From an uncultured bacterium (GTDB lineage Bacteria > Verrucomicrobiota > Kiritimatiellia > CAIKKV01 > CAITUY01), in contig CAIZMS010000393.1 in the NCBI GenBank assembly GCA_903934155.1, positions 1 through 31,880 on the forward strand: DNA of 31,880 nt. The letters are read 5' to 3'. Positions 16,339 to 25,859 of this stretch are shown in pieces (the stretch's first letter is position 1; each line of letters opens with the position of its first letter). A program made the translations under genes and the position numbers. Below the pieces are notes generated by a model. That model ran no database searches. It was not told the DNA's origin and saw only the letters and a list, made by a program, of their open reading frames with translations.

Positions 16339-17430
16339 CTACGTGGACTTACGTACTACGAGACGACCCTGCAGCTGGATGAGTCGGGGCGGTAAGGCCG
16401 GATTCAGGCTGCGTTCCTTTACTGCAGAGATGACTTCGTCGGCCAGTGACAGGGCTGGCTGGGCAAAAGAGGTCAGAGGGATGGGGAGTAATTCCGCCAT
16501 GGGCGCATCGTCGAACGATGCGAGTTTTATCTGTTTCGGGATCTGAATCCCGGCGGAAAGCAGGGATCGCATGACGAGGGCGGCCAGTCGGTCGTTCTCG
16601 CAAACGATGGCGTCGCAGCCCTGCTTTCCTTTCAGGAGTTTCATGAGTTTTTTGTCTTCTGAATTTTCCTGCCACAGGAATTCCAATACAGGCGGGCGTC
16701 CGCTACATTCGAAGGCTTGGCGTAATCCCGTCAGCCGTAACGCCCGGTTGGAATAACGAATGACGCCACTAACGAACAGCATCCGGCGAGCCTTGCGCGA
16801 AGCCAGATGCGTGCCGAGACAGAATCCTGCATGGACTTCATCCGTACAGACCAGATCGTTTTGGCTCCGTTCCGGATAATTCACGATGTCACGCCCCAAC
16901 AGAACCACGCTGACATTCGCGTTTTTGAATTCGGCGAGGACGTTGTGGTTGAGCGCAATCCACCGGTCAGTAACGGGGAGGGGCACATAGATCACAGCGG
17001 TGACGCCATGCGCGACTAGACGGCGGGCCACCTCAACCGGCGCTTTGGCGGCGGCATCCACCTCGGAGGGGAATTCCGCGTCACCCAGTAGAACCTGCCA
17101 ACCCTGGCGCGAGGCTTGGCGCACCAAATGAAGTTGGAGGCCGGGGTAAACGCTGTCCTGGCCGGCCTGCGCCATGCCCGGAATAACCAGTCCCAGTCGG
17201 ATGCCCGCCTCGGTGGATTTGCGGACGAAACTGCCCAGGCCCTGTTTTCGCCAGATGAAACCGTCAGCCACCAAATCGCGCAGCGCGTGCATGACCGTGA
17301 TGCGTGATACGTTGAATTCCCGGGTCAAGTTGTCTTCGGTGGGTAGCTTGGATTCGGCAGGATAAACATTCATCACGATGCGTTCGCGGAGCACTTGGTA
17401 GATTTTGCGGTGATGGGGCGTCGGTCTCAT
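16339..17430 (-). CDS. AraR-type transcriptional regulator (GntR HTH plus LacI-like sensor)
   Basis: 363 aa. Residues about 6-70 are a GntR winged HTH (KLPTEDNLTREFNVSRITVMHALRDL split over two helices, then GFIWRKQGLGSFV). Residues about 75-350 are a LacI-type ligand-binding domain (LGLVIPGMAQAG; CDAIVCENDRLAALV; IKLASFDDAPMAELL). Bacillus subtilis AraR has this fusion and responds to arabinose. With a GH127 arabinofuranosidase gene in the divergent operon, arabinose or an arabinoside is a reasonable guess for the effector. A perfect 12-bp palindrome lies 7 nt upstream of the ATG at 17430, fitting autoregulation. It is co-transcribed with the XylR-type gene. Confidence 0.9.
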   Translation of the reverse strand: MRPTPHHRKIYQVLRERIVMNVYPAESKLPTEDNLTREFNVSRITVMHALRDLVADGFIWRKQGLGSFVRKSTEAGIRLGLVIPGMAQAGQDSVYPGLQLHLVRQASRQGWQVLLGDAEFPSEVDAAAKAPVEVARRLVAHGVTAVIYVPLPVTDRWIALNHNVLAEFKNANVSVVLLGRDIVNYPERSQNDLVCTDEVHAGFCLGTHLASRKARRMLFVSGVIRYSNRALRLTGLRQAFECSGRPPVLEFLWQENSEDKKLMKLLKGKQGCDAIVCENDRLAALVMRSLLSAGIQIPKQIKLASFDDAPMAELLPIPLTSFAQPALSLADEVISAVKERSLNPALPPRLIQLQGRLVVRKST

Positions 17431-17436
17431 GTTTTG

Positions 17437-17448
17437 TTGTTATAACAA
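17437..17448. promoter_or_regulatory. Palindromic operator candidate TTGTTATAACAA
   Basis: Perfect 12-bp palindrome directly upstream of the GntR/AraR-type regulator start and within the 71-nt gap to the divergent GH38 gene. Its TTGT...ACAA form suits GntR-family dimers. The central TTATAA could also serve as a -10 element for the minus-strand gene. Two more dyads share the gap: CAATGC/GCATTG (17471-17486) and GCTTATAAGC (17486-17495). Binding by either regulator is inference. Confidence 0.55.
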
Positions 17449-17470
17449 GGCGTCGGTCGAGTTGCTAGCA

Positions 17471-17495
17471 CAATGCAGCGGCATTGCTTATAAGC
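17471..17495. promoter_or_regulatory. Adjacent dyads in the GH38 promoter region
   Basis: CAATGC-AGCG-GCATTG (17471-17486) is a 6+4+6 inverted repeat and abuts the perfect palindrome GCTTATAAGC (17486-17495), which contains a TATAAG hexamer usable as a -10 element. Both sit immediately upstream of the GH38 start at 17502. They may be the site of the second, XylR/AraC-type regulator. No convincing -35 box was found. Confidence 0.35.
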
Positions 17496-17501
17496 TTCGG
17501 C

Positions 17502-20480
17502 ATGAGTATGCAGAATGTCGCAGAGGTTCGGGTATCGGCGCTGGCGGGTTTATTGGCGGCCACGGAGGCTGCGATGTATCAGGCCGTGGCGCCGTTGAGT
17601 GTCGTGGCATGGATAACGCCCGAACCTGTTCCCTTCGATCGGCGTGAGAGCGGAAAGCGCATGATTTTGGGGCTGGGTGACCGGTGGGGAAGCCGGATTT
17701 TCGACTGCGGCTGGTTCCTGTTCGAAGCGGCGCTCCCCCGGGGATTGCAGGAGCCGTTGTTCGTCCGGATCGACATTAACGGGGAGCTGTGCCTGGTGGA
17801 TGAGGGCGGGCGACCTGTCAGGGGGCTGACTTGCGTCAAATCCATCTTTGATCGGCGGTTGGGATGTCCGGGCAAGACCATTTATGCCTTGCCGCCGGAT
17901 ACGATCCGGCAGGCGCATCTCGCATTATGGGGCGATGCCGGGTTCAATGATCTGTTCGGTTGTCTGTGCGGCAATGGCGTTGTGGAAATGGCCGAGGTCT
18001 GTGTCTGCCGGCAAGACACCCGGGCATTGCATTATGATCTGAGTGTTTTGGGCGACTATGCCGCCGGGTTGCCGCCGGAACATCCGACTTCCCGGGAACT
18101 GGAGGCAGTCCTGGGCGCTTTAGCCATCCATCCCGATCCCACCTCACCCGCGTGGGTGGAATCGGCCCGGGGGTGGCTCCGTCCGTTCTTCATTCCCGAT
18201 GTGCCGCGCAGCCCGCTGAAGGTAAGGGCGCTGGGACATTCGCATTTGGATCTCGCCTGGCTGTGGCCGGTGCGCGAGACGATCCGCAAAGCGGCCCGCA
18301 CCTTTGCCACCGCCCTCTATAACATCGAGCGATATCCGCTCTATGTCTTCGGCGCCAGCCAGCCCCAGCAGTATGCCTGGGTCAAGCAGCACTATCCCGA
18401 CCTGTACCGCCGCATCCGGGACGCGGTGCGGGCCGGCCGGATCGAGCCGCTCGGCGCGATGTGGGTCGAGCCGGATTGCAACGTCCCGTCAGGCGAGTCC
18501 CTGGTGCGCCAGATCCTGCACGGGCAACGGTTCTACCGCGAGGAGTTCGGGGTCGAGGTTCGCAACTGCTGGCTGCCGGACACCTTCGGGTTCAATGCCC
18601 AGCTTCCCCAAATCCTGAGCCGCAGCGGGATCCGGTATTTCATGACGATGAAGATCGCGTGGAACCAGGTCAACCGGTTCCCTCATCATTCTTTCCGCTG
18701 GGCGGGCCTGGACGGATCCGAAGTGTTGGCGCATCTGCTGCCGGAGGAAACCTACGCCAGTCCCGCCACGCCTCAGTCGTTGCGCAAGATCGGGGCGAAC
18801 TATGCGCAGCGCGACGTGTCGCGCCACGCGTTGATGGTGTATGGCATCGGCGATGGGGGTGGCGGGCCGGACGCTGAACATCTTGAGCGGATTGCGCGGG
18901 CGCAAACCCTGGGCGACCTGCCCACTCCGGAGCTCGGTTCTGCGGCGGAATTCTTCGAGCAATGGAAAGAGGATGCGGACGCCTTTCCCCAGTGGAAGGG
19001 GGAACTCTACCTCGAGCGCCACCAAGGGTGCTTTACCACCCAGGCCGCCGTCAAGCGCAACAACCGCCTCAGTGAGATCGCCCTGCGGGAGGTGGAGTGG
19101 GCCGCCGTGCTTGCCGAGCGGCTGGCCGGCAGGCCTTATCCCGTGGCCGAGTTGGATGCGATCTGGAAGGACGTGTTGCTGTACCAGTTCCATGACATCC
19201 TGCCAGGCTCGTCTATCAAGCGCGTCTACGACGAATGCGCGCCCCGCTATGCGCAGATCCTGGAACAGCTTGCCGGACTGGTCGCCCGTTCCTACGCGGC
19301 CCTCGGGCCCGGGGTGTACAACTCGCTGCCCTGGCCGCGACGGGAGTGGCTCAAGCTGGCGGAACAATGGTGCTGGGTTGATGTGCCTGGGTTGGGCTGC
19401 GGCACCCTCACCGAAGCGCCCCTTCCCGCGGTGGTCGCCCGAGAGCGTCTTCTGGAGAACGAATTGCTCCGGGTCGGGTTCGCCGCGGACGGCACCTTGG
19501 CTTCTGTGTGGGACAAGGAAACGGGGCGCGAGGTGTTGGCCGCCGGGGAGGCGGGCAACCGGTTTGTGGTCTTCGACGATGGGGGCGATGCCTGGGATTT
19601 CCCGATGACTTATCTCGATCAGACCCCGCGCTTCCCTCAACTGGTTGCTGCCGTTCCCCGGGTGGACGGCCCCTGTGCCGTGATGGAGCAGGTCTGGCGA
19701 ATCGGCCGCTCGGAGATCCGGCAGGCCATCATCCTGAAAACCCGAAGCCGGCAGTTGGAATTTGATACCCAGGTGGACTGGCATGAGGAGAAGGCCATGT
19801 TGCGGGTCCGGTTCCCCGTGGCGGTCGCGACCCCCGAGGCGCGATTCGAGATCCCCTTCGGTTCGATTCGCCGTCCGACTCACGAGGACGACTCCTGGGC
19901 CAGGGCCCAGTTTGAAGTTTTCGCCCATCAATGGGTGGATCTGGCGCAGTCCGATTACGGCGTGGCCCTGCTCAACGATTGCAAGTACGGCCACAGGGTC
20001 AAGGGTCACACGCTGGATCTGAACCTGATCCGCAGCGTGCCGCATCCCGACGTTGCCCTGATTTCGAAGGAAGACCGGTCGGAGGATGGACACGGGCCGA
20101 TGACCGACCAGGGGCGGCATGTGTTCCGCTATGCCCTGCTGCCCCATGATGGCGGATGGTCGGAGTCGGATCTGACGCGGGCGGCACGGGTGTTCAACAC
20201 TCCCTTGCACCATGTTCCCGGCGCGGGCGGACGCCGGGTATTTCTGGAGTTGGACCCGCCGGGGATCGAGATTGCCGCCGTCAAGCGTGCCGAGGATGGA
20301 AGAGGTTTTATTGTGAGACTGTGCCGGTTGGAATCGACGCCCTGCCATGCCCGCGTGCGGATGAAAATTCCGTATTGTGAGGCGCGGGAAACTGACATGA
20401 TGGAGGCCGATCTCGGCCCTGTGGATCTGGCTAGCCTGAACTTTGGACCATGCGAGATAAAAACACTGAGGATTATATGA
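17502..20480 (+). CDS. Alpha-mannosidase, glycoside hydrolase family 38
   Basis: 992 aa from the ATG at 17502; in-frame TTG at 17484 would extend it but lies in the promoter dyads. The catalytic domain starts near residue 240 with the zinc-binding motif HSHLDLAWLWP (His246, His248, Asp250). The nucleophile is Asp360 in WLPDTFGFNAQLP. A helical middle domain (YQFHDILPGSSI) and beta-sandwich C-terminal domains follow, as in family GH38, which removes alpha-mannosyl residues with retention. There is no signal peptide, so the enzyme is probably cytoplasmic and acts on imported oligosaccharides. It is the first gene of the divergent operon controlled by the two regulators. The next gene overlaps its stop as ATGA. 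The linkage specificity cannot be read. Confidence 0.93.
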   Translation: MSMQNVAEVRVSALAGLLAATEAAMYQAVAPLSVVAWITPEPVPFDRRESGKRMILGLGDRWGSRIFDCGWFLFEAALPRGLQEPLFVRIDINGELCLVDEGGRPVRGLTCVKSIFDRRLGCPGKTIYALPPDTIRQAHLALWGDAGFNDLFGCLCGNGVVEMAEVCVCRQDTRALHYDLSVLGDYAAGLPPEHPTSRELEAVLGALAIHPDPTSPAWVESARGWLRPFFIPDVPRSPLKVRALGHSHLDLAWLWPVRETIRKAARTFATALYNIERYPLYVFGASQPQQYAWVKQHYPDLYRRIRDAVRAGRIEPLGAMWVEPDCNVPSGESLVRQILHGQRFYREEFGVEVRNCWLPDTFGFNAQLPQILSRSGIRYFMTMKIAWNQVNRFPHHSFRWAGLDGSEVLAHLLPEETYASPATPQSLRKIGANYAQRDVSRHALMVYGIGDGGGGPDAEHLERIARAQTLGDLPTPELGSAAEFFEQWKEDADAFPQWKGELYLERHQGCFTTQAAVKRNNRLSEIALREVEWAAVLAERLAGRPYPVAELDAIWKDVLLYQFHDILPGSSIKRVYDECAPRYAQILEQLAGLVARSYAALGPGVYNSLPWPRREWLKLAEQWCWVDVPGLGCGTLTEAPLPAVVARERLLENELLRVGFAADGTLASVWDKETGREVLAAGEAGNRFVVFDDGGDAWDFPMTYLDQTPRFPQLVAAVPRVDGPCAVMEQVWRIGRSEIRQAIILKTRSRQLEFDTQVDWHEEKAMLRVRFPVAVATPEARFEIPFGSIRRPTHEDDSWARAQFEVFAHQWVDLAQSDYGVALLNDCKYGHRVKGHTLDLNLIRSVPHPDVALISKEDRSEDGHGPMTDQGRHVFRYALLPHDGGWSESDLTRAARVFNTPLHHVPGAGGRRVFLELDPPGIEIAAVKRAEDGRGFIVRLCRLESTPCHARVRMKIPYCEARETDMMEADLGPVDLASLNFGPCEIKTLRII

Positions 20481-23431
20481 GAAATATCAAGAAACAGTAT
20501 TCTGTGAGGTCGTGGGTTGGAGCGGCGTGTGGCCTCATCTTGTTGGCGGGTACCGGCGTGGCCCAGGATTACGCGCCTGGCGCCGCCGAAGCGGCCAATA
20601 CGTTCAAGCAGACGGCCCTTGGCGGGGGCGGGGCGTACAATTATCTGGCGTTGGCGAATCACATCGGGCCCAGCGGCGTGCCGCTCGGCGGCGTGGGCGT
20701 GGGGTGTTTCGACCTGGCGCCCGACGGGCGCATCACGCGGGTGGGGTTGAACAACACGTACGAATTTAATTTGATCAAGGATGTCAAAGGCAGTTTTTTT
20801 GCCCTCTATCAACATTCCGATTTGAGGAGGCAATTTGGCTGGAAGCCGGTCGCGGAGCGGCTGGTACGGGATGGGGCGAACTACCTGGGGCTCAGCGCAA
20901 CACCGCAAACCCTTTACCGCGGCCTGTTTCCGACCGCGAACCTGCGGGCTTCCGAAGTTACGGTCGAAGCCTGGTCGTCATTGATCCCCCATGACCTCAA
21001 GAACTCCTCCCTGCCGGTGGCGTTCTTCGAGTTGACGATGGCCAATTGCGAGCGGTCCGACTCGGAAATCAGCCTGGCGTTTTCTTGGGAGGATGTGATC
21101 GGCCGCCAGATCTTCGACCTCGATGCCGACGCGGTGGCGGGGGCAACGGATATCTACAAGGTCAACGGCTTGACCTGGAAAGTGCAGCCCCGGGTGGAGA
21201 CCCTGGTGGAGCCCTACAGCGCCGGCGGTTGGCAGGGGCTTCGGCAGCGGGCCGATCAGCCGCTGCGCACGCGCAAGGCGACCTACCAGAACCTGGTGAG
21301 CGAGGTGGCCTTGCTGGCCGAGCCGCAGGAGGGACTGACGATCTCGGTCCTTCCCGCCTACGATGTCAATGTCGGCGATGAGGCGTGGCGGCCGTTCCGC
21401 GAGACCGGAATCTTTGCCCAACCTCCTGCCCAGTCGGTCCCGCTCTACACCAAGGCCGCGGGCCGAAACATGGCCAGCGCCATTGCGGTCAAGATGCGGC
21501 TCAAGACGGGGGAGAAGAAGACCGTCCGCTTCATGCTCGCCTGGTATCATCCGGAATTCATGCCGGATCGCGCTACTCCCGGCGCCGCCTGGGGCACGGC
21601 GGACTATGGCCGTTACTACCACAACTTCTTCCCCTCGCTCGACGCCCTGGTGGACTATGCCCGGCAGCAGCGCGCGAGCCTGCGCGCCGGCACTGTGGGC
21701 TGGCAGGAGCCGATCCTCCAGAGCACCTATCCCGACTGGCTGAAGTTCAAGCTCATCAACTGCGGGTACGTGATCTACGCCAACACCATCCTGAACAAGG
21801 CGGGTGACTTCACGGTCATGGAAGGCGGGATGGGCGGTTTGGCGGGCACCATGGACCAGCGCAACAGCACCTATGCCTACTACCAGAAGCTGTTCCTGGA
21901 TCTCGACCGCAGCGAACGCCGACTGTTCGCCGCCGGCCAGCTTCCGGATGGCGGCATCCCGCATTTCGACGGCCATTACTTCCACGGGCTGAACTCGCGC
22001 GACGGCCGCTTCCCGCTGGTAACCTCCTCGTATCTCGACAATACCACCGGCTGGATGGTGCAGTTGGCCAGCGATTACCGGCTCACCGGCGATCTGGCCG
22101 CGCTCAAGGCCAATGCCGGGACGTTCAAGAAAGCCCTCCAGCATCTGCGCGCGAAGATCGGCGCCGACAACCCGTCGGGGATTCCCATCGGTTCGACCAC
22201 CTTCGAGGATGACTTCTGTCACCCGCCGATCTACGCCTACACGGGCCCCGTCTACCTCTGCGCCCTCAAGGCCGGGGAGATCGTGGCCGGGGCGCTGGGG
22301 GACCAGGCCATGTTGCAGGAATGCCGGACCCAGGCCGCCCTCACGCGGTATGGCCTCATCAAGTACCTCTGGAATGGCCGGTTCTTCTCAATGGCTTGCG
22401 AGAAGGACGGCCGCCGCGCGCTCAAGGACTGGTTGTTCTCCTCGCAGCTGGCCGGACAATTCCTGAGCCGTCTGGCGTTCGGCGAGGACGTGGTGGCGCA
22501 GGACCTGATCGAGTCCTACGTCGTGGCGATGGGGCGGACGGCCCTGAGCGCTTCGCCGGACCACTATACGGATAAGATCTTCGATTTGAGCCTGATGGCG
22601 GGGATTGACGAAACCGGATCACGTTGCTGGGGTTTCTATCTCGAAAGCTACACGGCCATGCTGGCCATGCAGGCGGGGTTCCTGGGCGACGGGCTGCAGC
22701 TGATGAAGAGCATTCAGGATGTGCATCTGCGCAAGGGCTGGACATGGACCCAGAACCTGTGGAATCCCGGCGAACTGACCTATATGACCGCGCCGGTGAC
22801 CTGGTTCGTCACCGATGTTCTGGCCGGCAGCAATCTGGATGCGCCCGGACGCACCCTTTCCCTCGCGCCCCTCTTTGCGCAGAATGCCGGTAAGGTTGCC
22901 TATCCGATCTATTTTCCGACCTTCTGGGCGATGCTGAGTTGTGATACCGATCGCCACACCGCCCAGTTCCGCGTCATCAAGACGTTCGGGTTGAAGGAGG
23001 GCGATCTGGTGCTCGACACCCTCGCGGTGCTGCCTGCTGGCGTTGCCTCCAGCGAGGGCAGGCGGTTCGCCCTGTCGCCGTTCACGGTGCGGGAGGGCGC
23101 GGTGCTCGACCTGTCGAAACACTGGGATGCGCTGACCGCCTGGCGCCCGAAACGTTCTGTATTGGCCAGTCCGGGTACGACGCCCGATTTTACGGTCACG
23201 CCGGCCATCCCGGATATCCAGTGCGACGGTGGCGTCGTGCGCCTCGTATCGCCGCGCAGCGATGCGACGATTTTCTACACGCTCGACGGCACTGATCCCC
23301 GGGAGGCCGGGATCCGGTATCGGAGCGGGGTGCCCGTGAAGCAAGACGGGATACTCCAGGCCCGGCTCAAACTCAAGGATGGCACGTGGGGTATGGTCGT
23401 GGGGATGCAACTGAAATCACCGAAGCCGTAG
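20477..23431 (+). CDS. Secreted GH116-like enzyme (beta-glucosidase/beta-xylosidase/glucosylceramidase family)
   Basis: 984 aa from the ATG at 20477, which overlaps the GH38 stop (ATGA); an upstream in-frame ATG at 20450 would put extra residues before the signal peptide. A signal peptide covers about 1-30 (ending GTGVAQ). The N-terminal beta domain starts with GVPLGGVGVGCFDLAPDGRI, typical of GH116. The alpha/alpha barrel follows. Candidate nucleophile is Glu449 (VMEGGMGG, followed by TMDQR), and candidate acid/base is Asp578 or Asp579 (TTFEDDF). Their spacing, about 130 residues, is close to that in the archaeal GH116 SSO1353. The C-terminus (about 925-984) is a chitobiase C-like domain (FYTLDGTDP). 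It acts on beta-linked glucose, xylose or N-acetylglucosamine; which one is open. Confidence 0.78.
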   Translation: MRNIKKQYSVRSWVGAACGLILLAGTGVAQDYAPGAAEAANTFKQTALGGGGAYNYLALANHIGPSGVPLGGVGVGCFDLAPDGRITRVGLNNTYEFNLIKDVKGSFFALYQHSDLRRQFGWKPVAERLVRDGANYLGLSATPQTLYRGLFPTANLRASEVTVEAWSSLIPHDLKNSSLPVAFFELTMANCERSDSEISLAFSWEDVIGRQIFDLDADAVAGATDIYKVNGLTWKVQPRVETLVEPYSAGGWQGLRQRADQPLRTRKATYQNLVSEVALLAEPQEGLTISVLPAYDVNVGDEAWRPFRETGIFAQPPAQSVPLYTKAAGRNMASAIAVKMRLKTGEKKTVRFMLAWYHPEFMPDRATPGAAWGTADYGRYYHNFFPSLDALVDYARQQRASLRAGTVGWQEPILQSTYPDWLKFKLINCGYVIYANTILNKAGDFTVMEGGMGGLAGTMDQRNSTYAYYQKLFLDLDRSERRLFAAGQLPDGGIPHFDGHYFHGLNSRDGRFPLVTSSYLDNTTGWMVQLASDYRLTGDLAALKANAGTFKKALQHLRAKIGADNPSGIPIGSTTFEDDFCHPPIYAYTGPVYLCALKAGEIVAGALGDQAMLQECRTQAALTRYGLIKYLWNGRFFSMACEKDGRRALKDWLFSSQLAGQFLSRLAFGEDVVAQDLIESYVVAMGRTALSASPDHYTDKIFDLSLMAGIDETGSRCWGFYLESYTAMLAMQAGFLGDGLQLMKSIQDVHLRKGWTWTQNLWNPGELTYMTAPVTWFVTDVLAGSNLDAPGRTLSLAPLFAQNAGKVAYPIYFPTFWAMLSCDTDRHTAQFRVIKTFGLKEGDLVLDTLAVLPAGVASSEGRRFALSPFTVREGAVLDLSKHWDALTAWRPKRSVLASPGTTPDFTVTPAIPDIQCDGGVVRLVSPRSDATIFYTLDGTDPREAGIRYRSGVPVKQDGILQARLKLKDGTWGMVVGMQLKSPKP

Positions 23432-23454
23432 CCTGAAGCTCAGAAAGGAGGAGG

Positions 23455-25845
23455 ATGGGGCGAAGAAATCATTTGATCGCGGTGGCCGTGACGATTCTGC
23501 AGTTGAATGCCGGGTTAAGTTTGGCGGATGCCTTGGTGGCGGCCGACAGCAAATTTAAAGTCCAGCCAATTGTGCCGCTGAAGGCCCAGGCGTTTGCGCT
23601 AAGGGATGTCCGTCTCCTGGATGGGACGTTCCGGAGCGCGATGGAACTGGATAAATCCTACCTGCTCAGCCTCGAACCCGAGCGTCTACTTCACATGTTC
23701 CGGATCACCGCCGGCCTGCCGGCCGCGACCCAGCCCTATGGCGGATGGGAATCGCCCGGCTATGAGTCGCGTGGTCATACCCTGGGGCACTACCTCTCGG
23801 CGTGCGCCATGATGTACAGCAGCACGGGCGATGAGCGGTTCAAGGAGCGGGTGGACAGGATTGTGGACGGATTGGCCACGTGCCAGGCGGCGTTGCCGGG
23901 CCGGGGATTCAATAAGGGATTTCTCTCCCCCTGTCCCGAGGAGCTCTTCGACCGGGTCGATGCCGGAAAGCCGGTTTGGGCGCCGTACTATGTGCTGCAC
24001 AAGATTATGGCCGGGTTGTTCGACGCCTCTATTCAGTGCAACAATCAACAGGCGTTGGAGGTGCTCAATCAGATGGCGGGCTGGCTGAAGTTTCGCGTCG
24101 GCCGGCTTAGTCATCAGCAACAACAAAACGCGCTTAATATTGAGCATGGCGGCATGAATGAGATGCTTGCCAACCTCTATTCCGTGACGGGTAATCCAGA
24201 CCACTTGAAACTGGCGAAGGATTTCAACCATGAACTTGTTTTCAGTCCACTCGCCAGAGGTGAGGACAAGCTGGATGGCTATCACGCCAACTGCCAGATT
24301 CCCAAGATCACGGGAGCGGTGCGCCAGTTCGAGTTAACCGGCGACAAGTCGCTGGACGCGGTGGCGCAAAATTTTTGGAAGATCGTGGCATTGAACCGCT
24401 CCTATACCATCGGCGGCCACGGCGATCGGGAATATTTCTTTCCGATAGTCGATTTCGCCAAGCATCTCGGCCCGAATACCTGCGAGACTTGCAACACCTA
24501 CAACATGCTGAAGCTGACACGGCACCTGTTCGCGCTGGAGCTGTCGGCGGAGACGATGGATTTCTATGAGCGGGCGCTTTTCAATCAGATCCTGGGTTCC
24601 ATCGAGCCGCGCAAGGGGATGGTGACCTATTTCCAGTCGCTCAAGCCGGGCCACTTCAAGGTCTACTCCACGCCGGAGAATTCCTTCTGGTGCTGCACCG
24701 GCACCGGGATGGAAAACCACGCCAAATATGCCGAGACGATCTATTTCCATGACAACCAAACGCTCTACGTCAACCTCTTCATCGCGTCCGAGTTGACGTG
24801 GAAAGCGAAGGGGCTCGTGGTGCGCCAGGAGACGCAATTTCCGGAGAGCGACGCCGTCAAGTTGACCTTGCGGTGCGAGAAGCCGCTTCCGTTGGCGCTG
24901 AAGATTCGCTGGCCCTCGTGGGCTCAGAAGGGGTTTGGTGTGGTGATTAATGGGAAGGAAACCAAGATGGACGGCAAGCCGGGGAGCTATGTCACGCTGG
25001 AACGCGACTGGCATGATGGCGATACGGTAGAGCTGCGGTTGCCGATGAGTTTGCAAAAAGAGGAGCTGCCAGCAAACAATCCACGGATCGTGGCCCTGTT
25101 GCACGGGCCGATCGTGCTGGCCGGGGAGCTGGGCACGGAAGGTCTGGAGAAGGTCAATCCGTGGTCACAAGAGCAGTGTGGGTTGGATCATATCCCCACG
25201 CCAATCCTTCCGCAGGTGCTCTGCGAGCCGGGTGAGCTGCTTGGCAAACTGGAACCGGTCGCCGGCAAGTCCATGACCTATCGGACCAAAGGGATCGGTA
25301 GGCCGGCGGAGATTACTCTAAGCCCTTTCTATAAGCTGCATTACCAGCGATACTCGGTTTATTGGAAATTATTAAACGAGGCTGAGTGGAAGGAGCGGCA
25401 GGATCAGATCGCCGCCGAGGAGGCCAAACACAAAGCGGATGAGGCGCGAATCGTGGATGAGGTCCGGCCCGGCGAGCAACAACCGGAGGTCGACCATAAG
25501 TTCAGGGGGGAGCGTAGCAAGGCCGGCGATTTCCGGGACTGCAAATGGCGCGATGCGGTCAACGGTTGGTTCAGTTATGAGATGAAGGTGGCGGCGGAAA
25601 AGCCGATGACGCTTCGCTGCCGATACTGGGGATCGGATGTCGGTCGTCACTTCGATATCCTGATCGACGGCGAGAAGATCGCCACACAGACGCTCCCCAA
25701 GGACAAGGAGAGCGGCTTGTTCTATGAGGACTACGCCGTTCCCGCCCCGCTCGTCCAGGGCAAGGAGCGCGTGACGGTAACGTTTCAGGCCCGGCCCGGC
25801 AGCATTGCCGGCGGAGTTTTTCACGTGTTAATGTTGAAACCATAG
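23455..25845 (+). CDS. Secreted GH127 beta-L-arabinofuranosidase
   Basis: 796 aa, preceded by AGGAGG at good spacing before the ATG at 23455. A signal peptide covers about 1-30 (ending SLADA). The GH127 (DUF1680) barrel begins at about 48 (LRDVRLLDGTFRSAM). Its zinc-thiolate site is complete: Glu344 and Cys346 in ETCNTYN, and Cys413-Cys414 in FWCCTGTGMENHAKY, with Cys413 the expected nucleophile, as in Bifidobacterium HypBA1. A beta domain follows (DUF4986-like), and the C-terminal ~120 residues (about 675-796) resemble the DUF6805 beta-sandwich. The enzyme removes beta-L-arabinofuranose, for example from plant extensin-type glycans. It is the third gene of the glycan operon, 23 nt after GH116. 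Confidence 0.93.
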   Translation: MGRRNHLIAVAVTILQLNAGLSLADALVAADSKFKVQPIVPLKAQAFALRDVRLLDGTFRSAMELDKSYLLSLEPERLLHMFRITAGLPAATQPYGGWESPGYESRGHTLGHYLSACAMMYSSTGDERFKERVDRIVDGLATCQAALPGRGFNKGFLSPCPEELFDRVDAGKPVWAPYYVLHKIMAGLFDASIQCNNQQALEVLNQMAGWLKFRVGRLSHQQQQNALNIEHGGMNEMLANLYSVTGNPDHLKLAKDFNHELVFSPLARGEDKLDGYHANCQIPKITGAVRQFELTGDKSLDAVAQNFWKIVALNRSYTIGGHGDREYFFPIVDFAKHLGPNTCETCNTYNMLKLTRHLFALELSAETMDFYERALFNQILGSIEPRKGMVTYFQSLKPGHFKVYSTPENSFWCCTGTGMENHAKYAETIYFHDNQTLYVNLFIASELTWKAKGLVVRQETQFPESDAVKLTLRCEKPLPLALKIRWPSWAQKGFGVVINGKETKMDGKPGSYVTLERDWHDGDTVELRLPMSLQKEELPANNPRIVALLHGPIVLAGELGTEGLEKVNPWSQEQCGLDHIPTPILPQVLCEPGELLGKLEPVAGKSMTYRTKGIGRPAEITLSPFYKLHYQRYSVYWKLLNEAEWKERQDQIAAEEAKHKADEARIVDEVRPGEQQPEVDHKFRGERSKAGDFRDCKWRDAVNGWFSYEMKVAAEKPMTLRCRYWGSDVGRHFDILIDGEKIATQTLPKDKESGLFYEDYAVPAPLVQGKERVTVTFQARPGSIAGGVFHVLMLKP

Positions 25846-25859
25846 CAAAGAAGCAAAGG

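Noticed and set aside
17484..17501. TTG start for the GH38 gene
   Set aside because: It lies inside the promoter dyads and lacks a ribosome site; ATG at 17502 is the simpler choice.
18489..20348. 619-codon open frame on the minus strand
   Set aside because: Fully antisense to the GH38 gene, whose zinc and nucleophile motifs are intact; the translation is Arg/Pro/His-rich and shows no family features, as expected for a GC-rich shadow frame.
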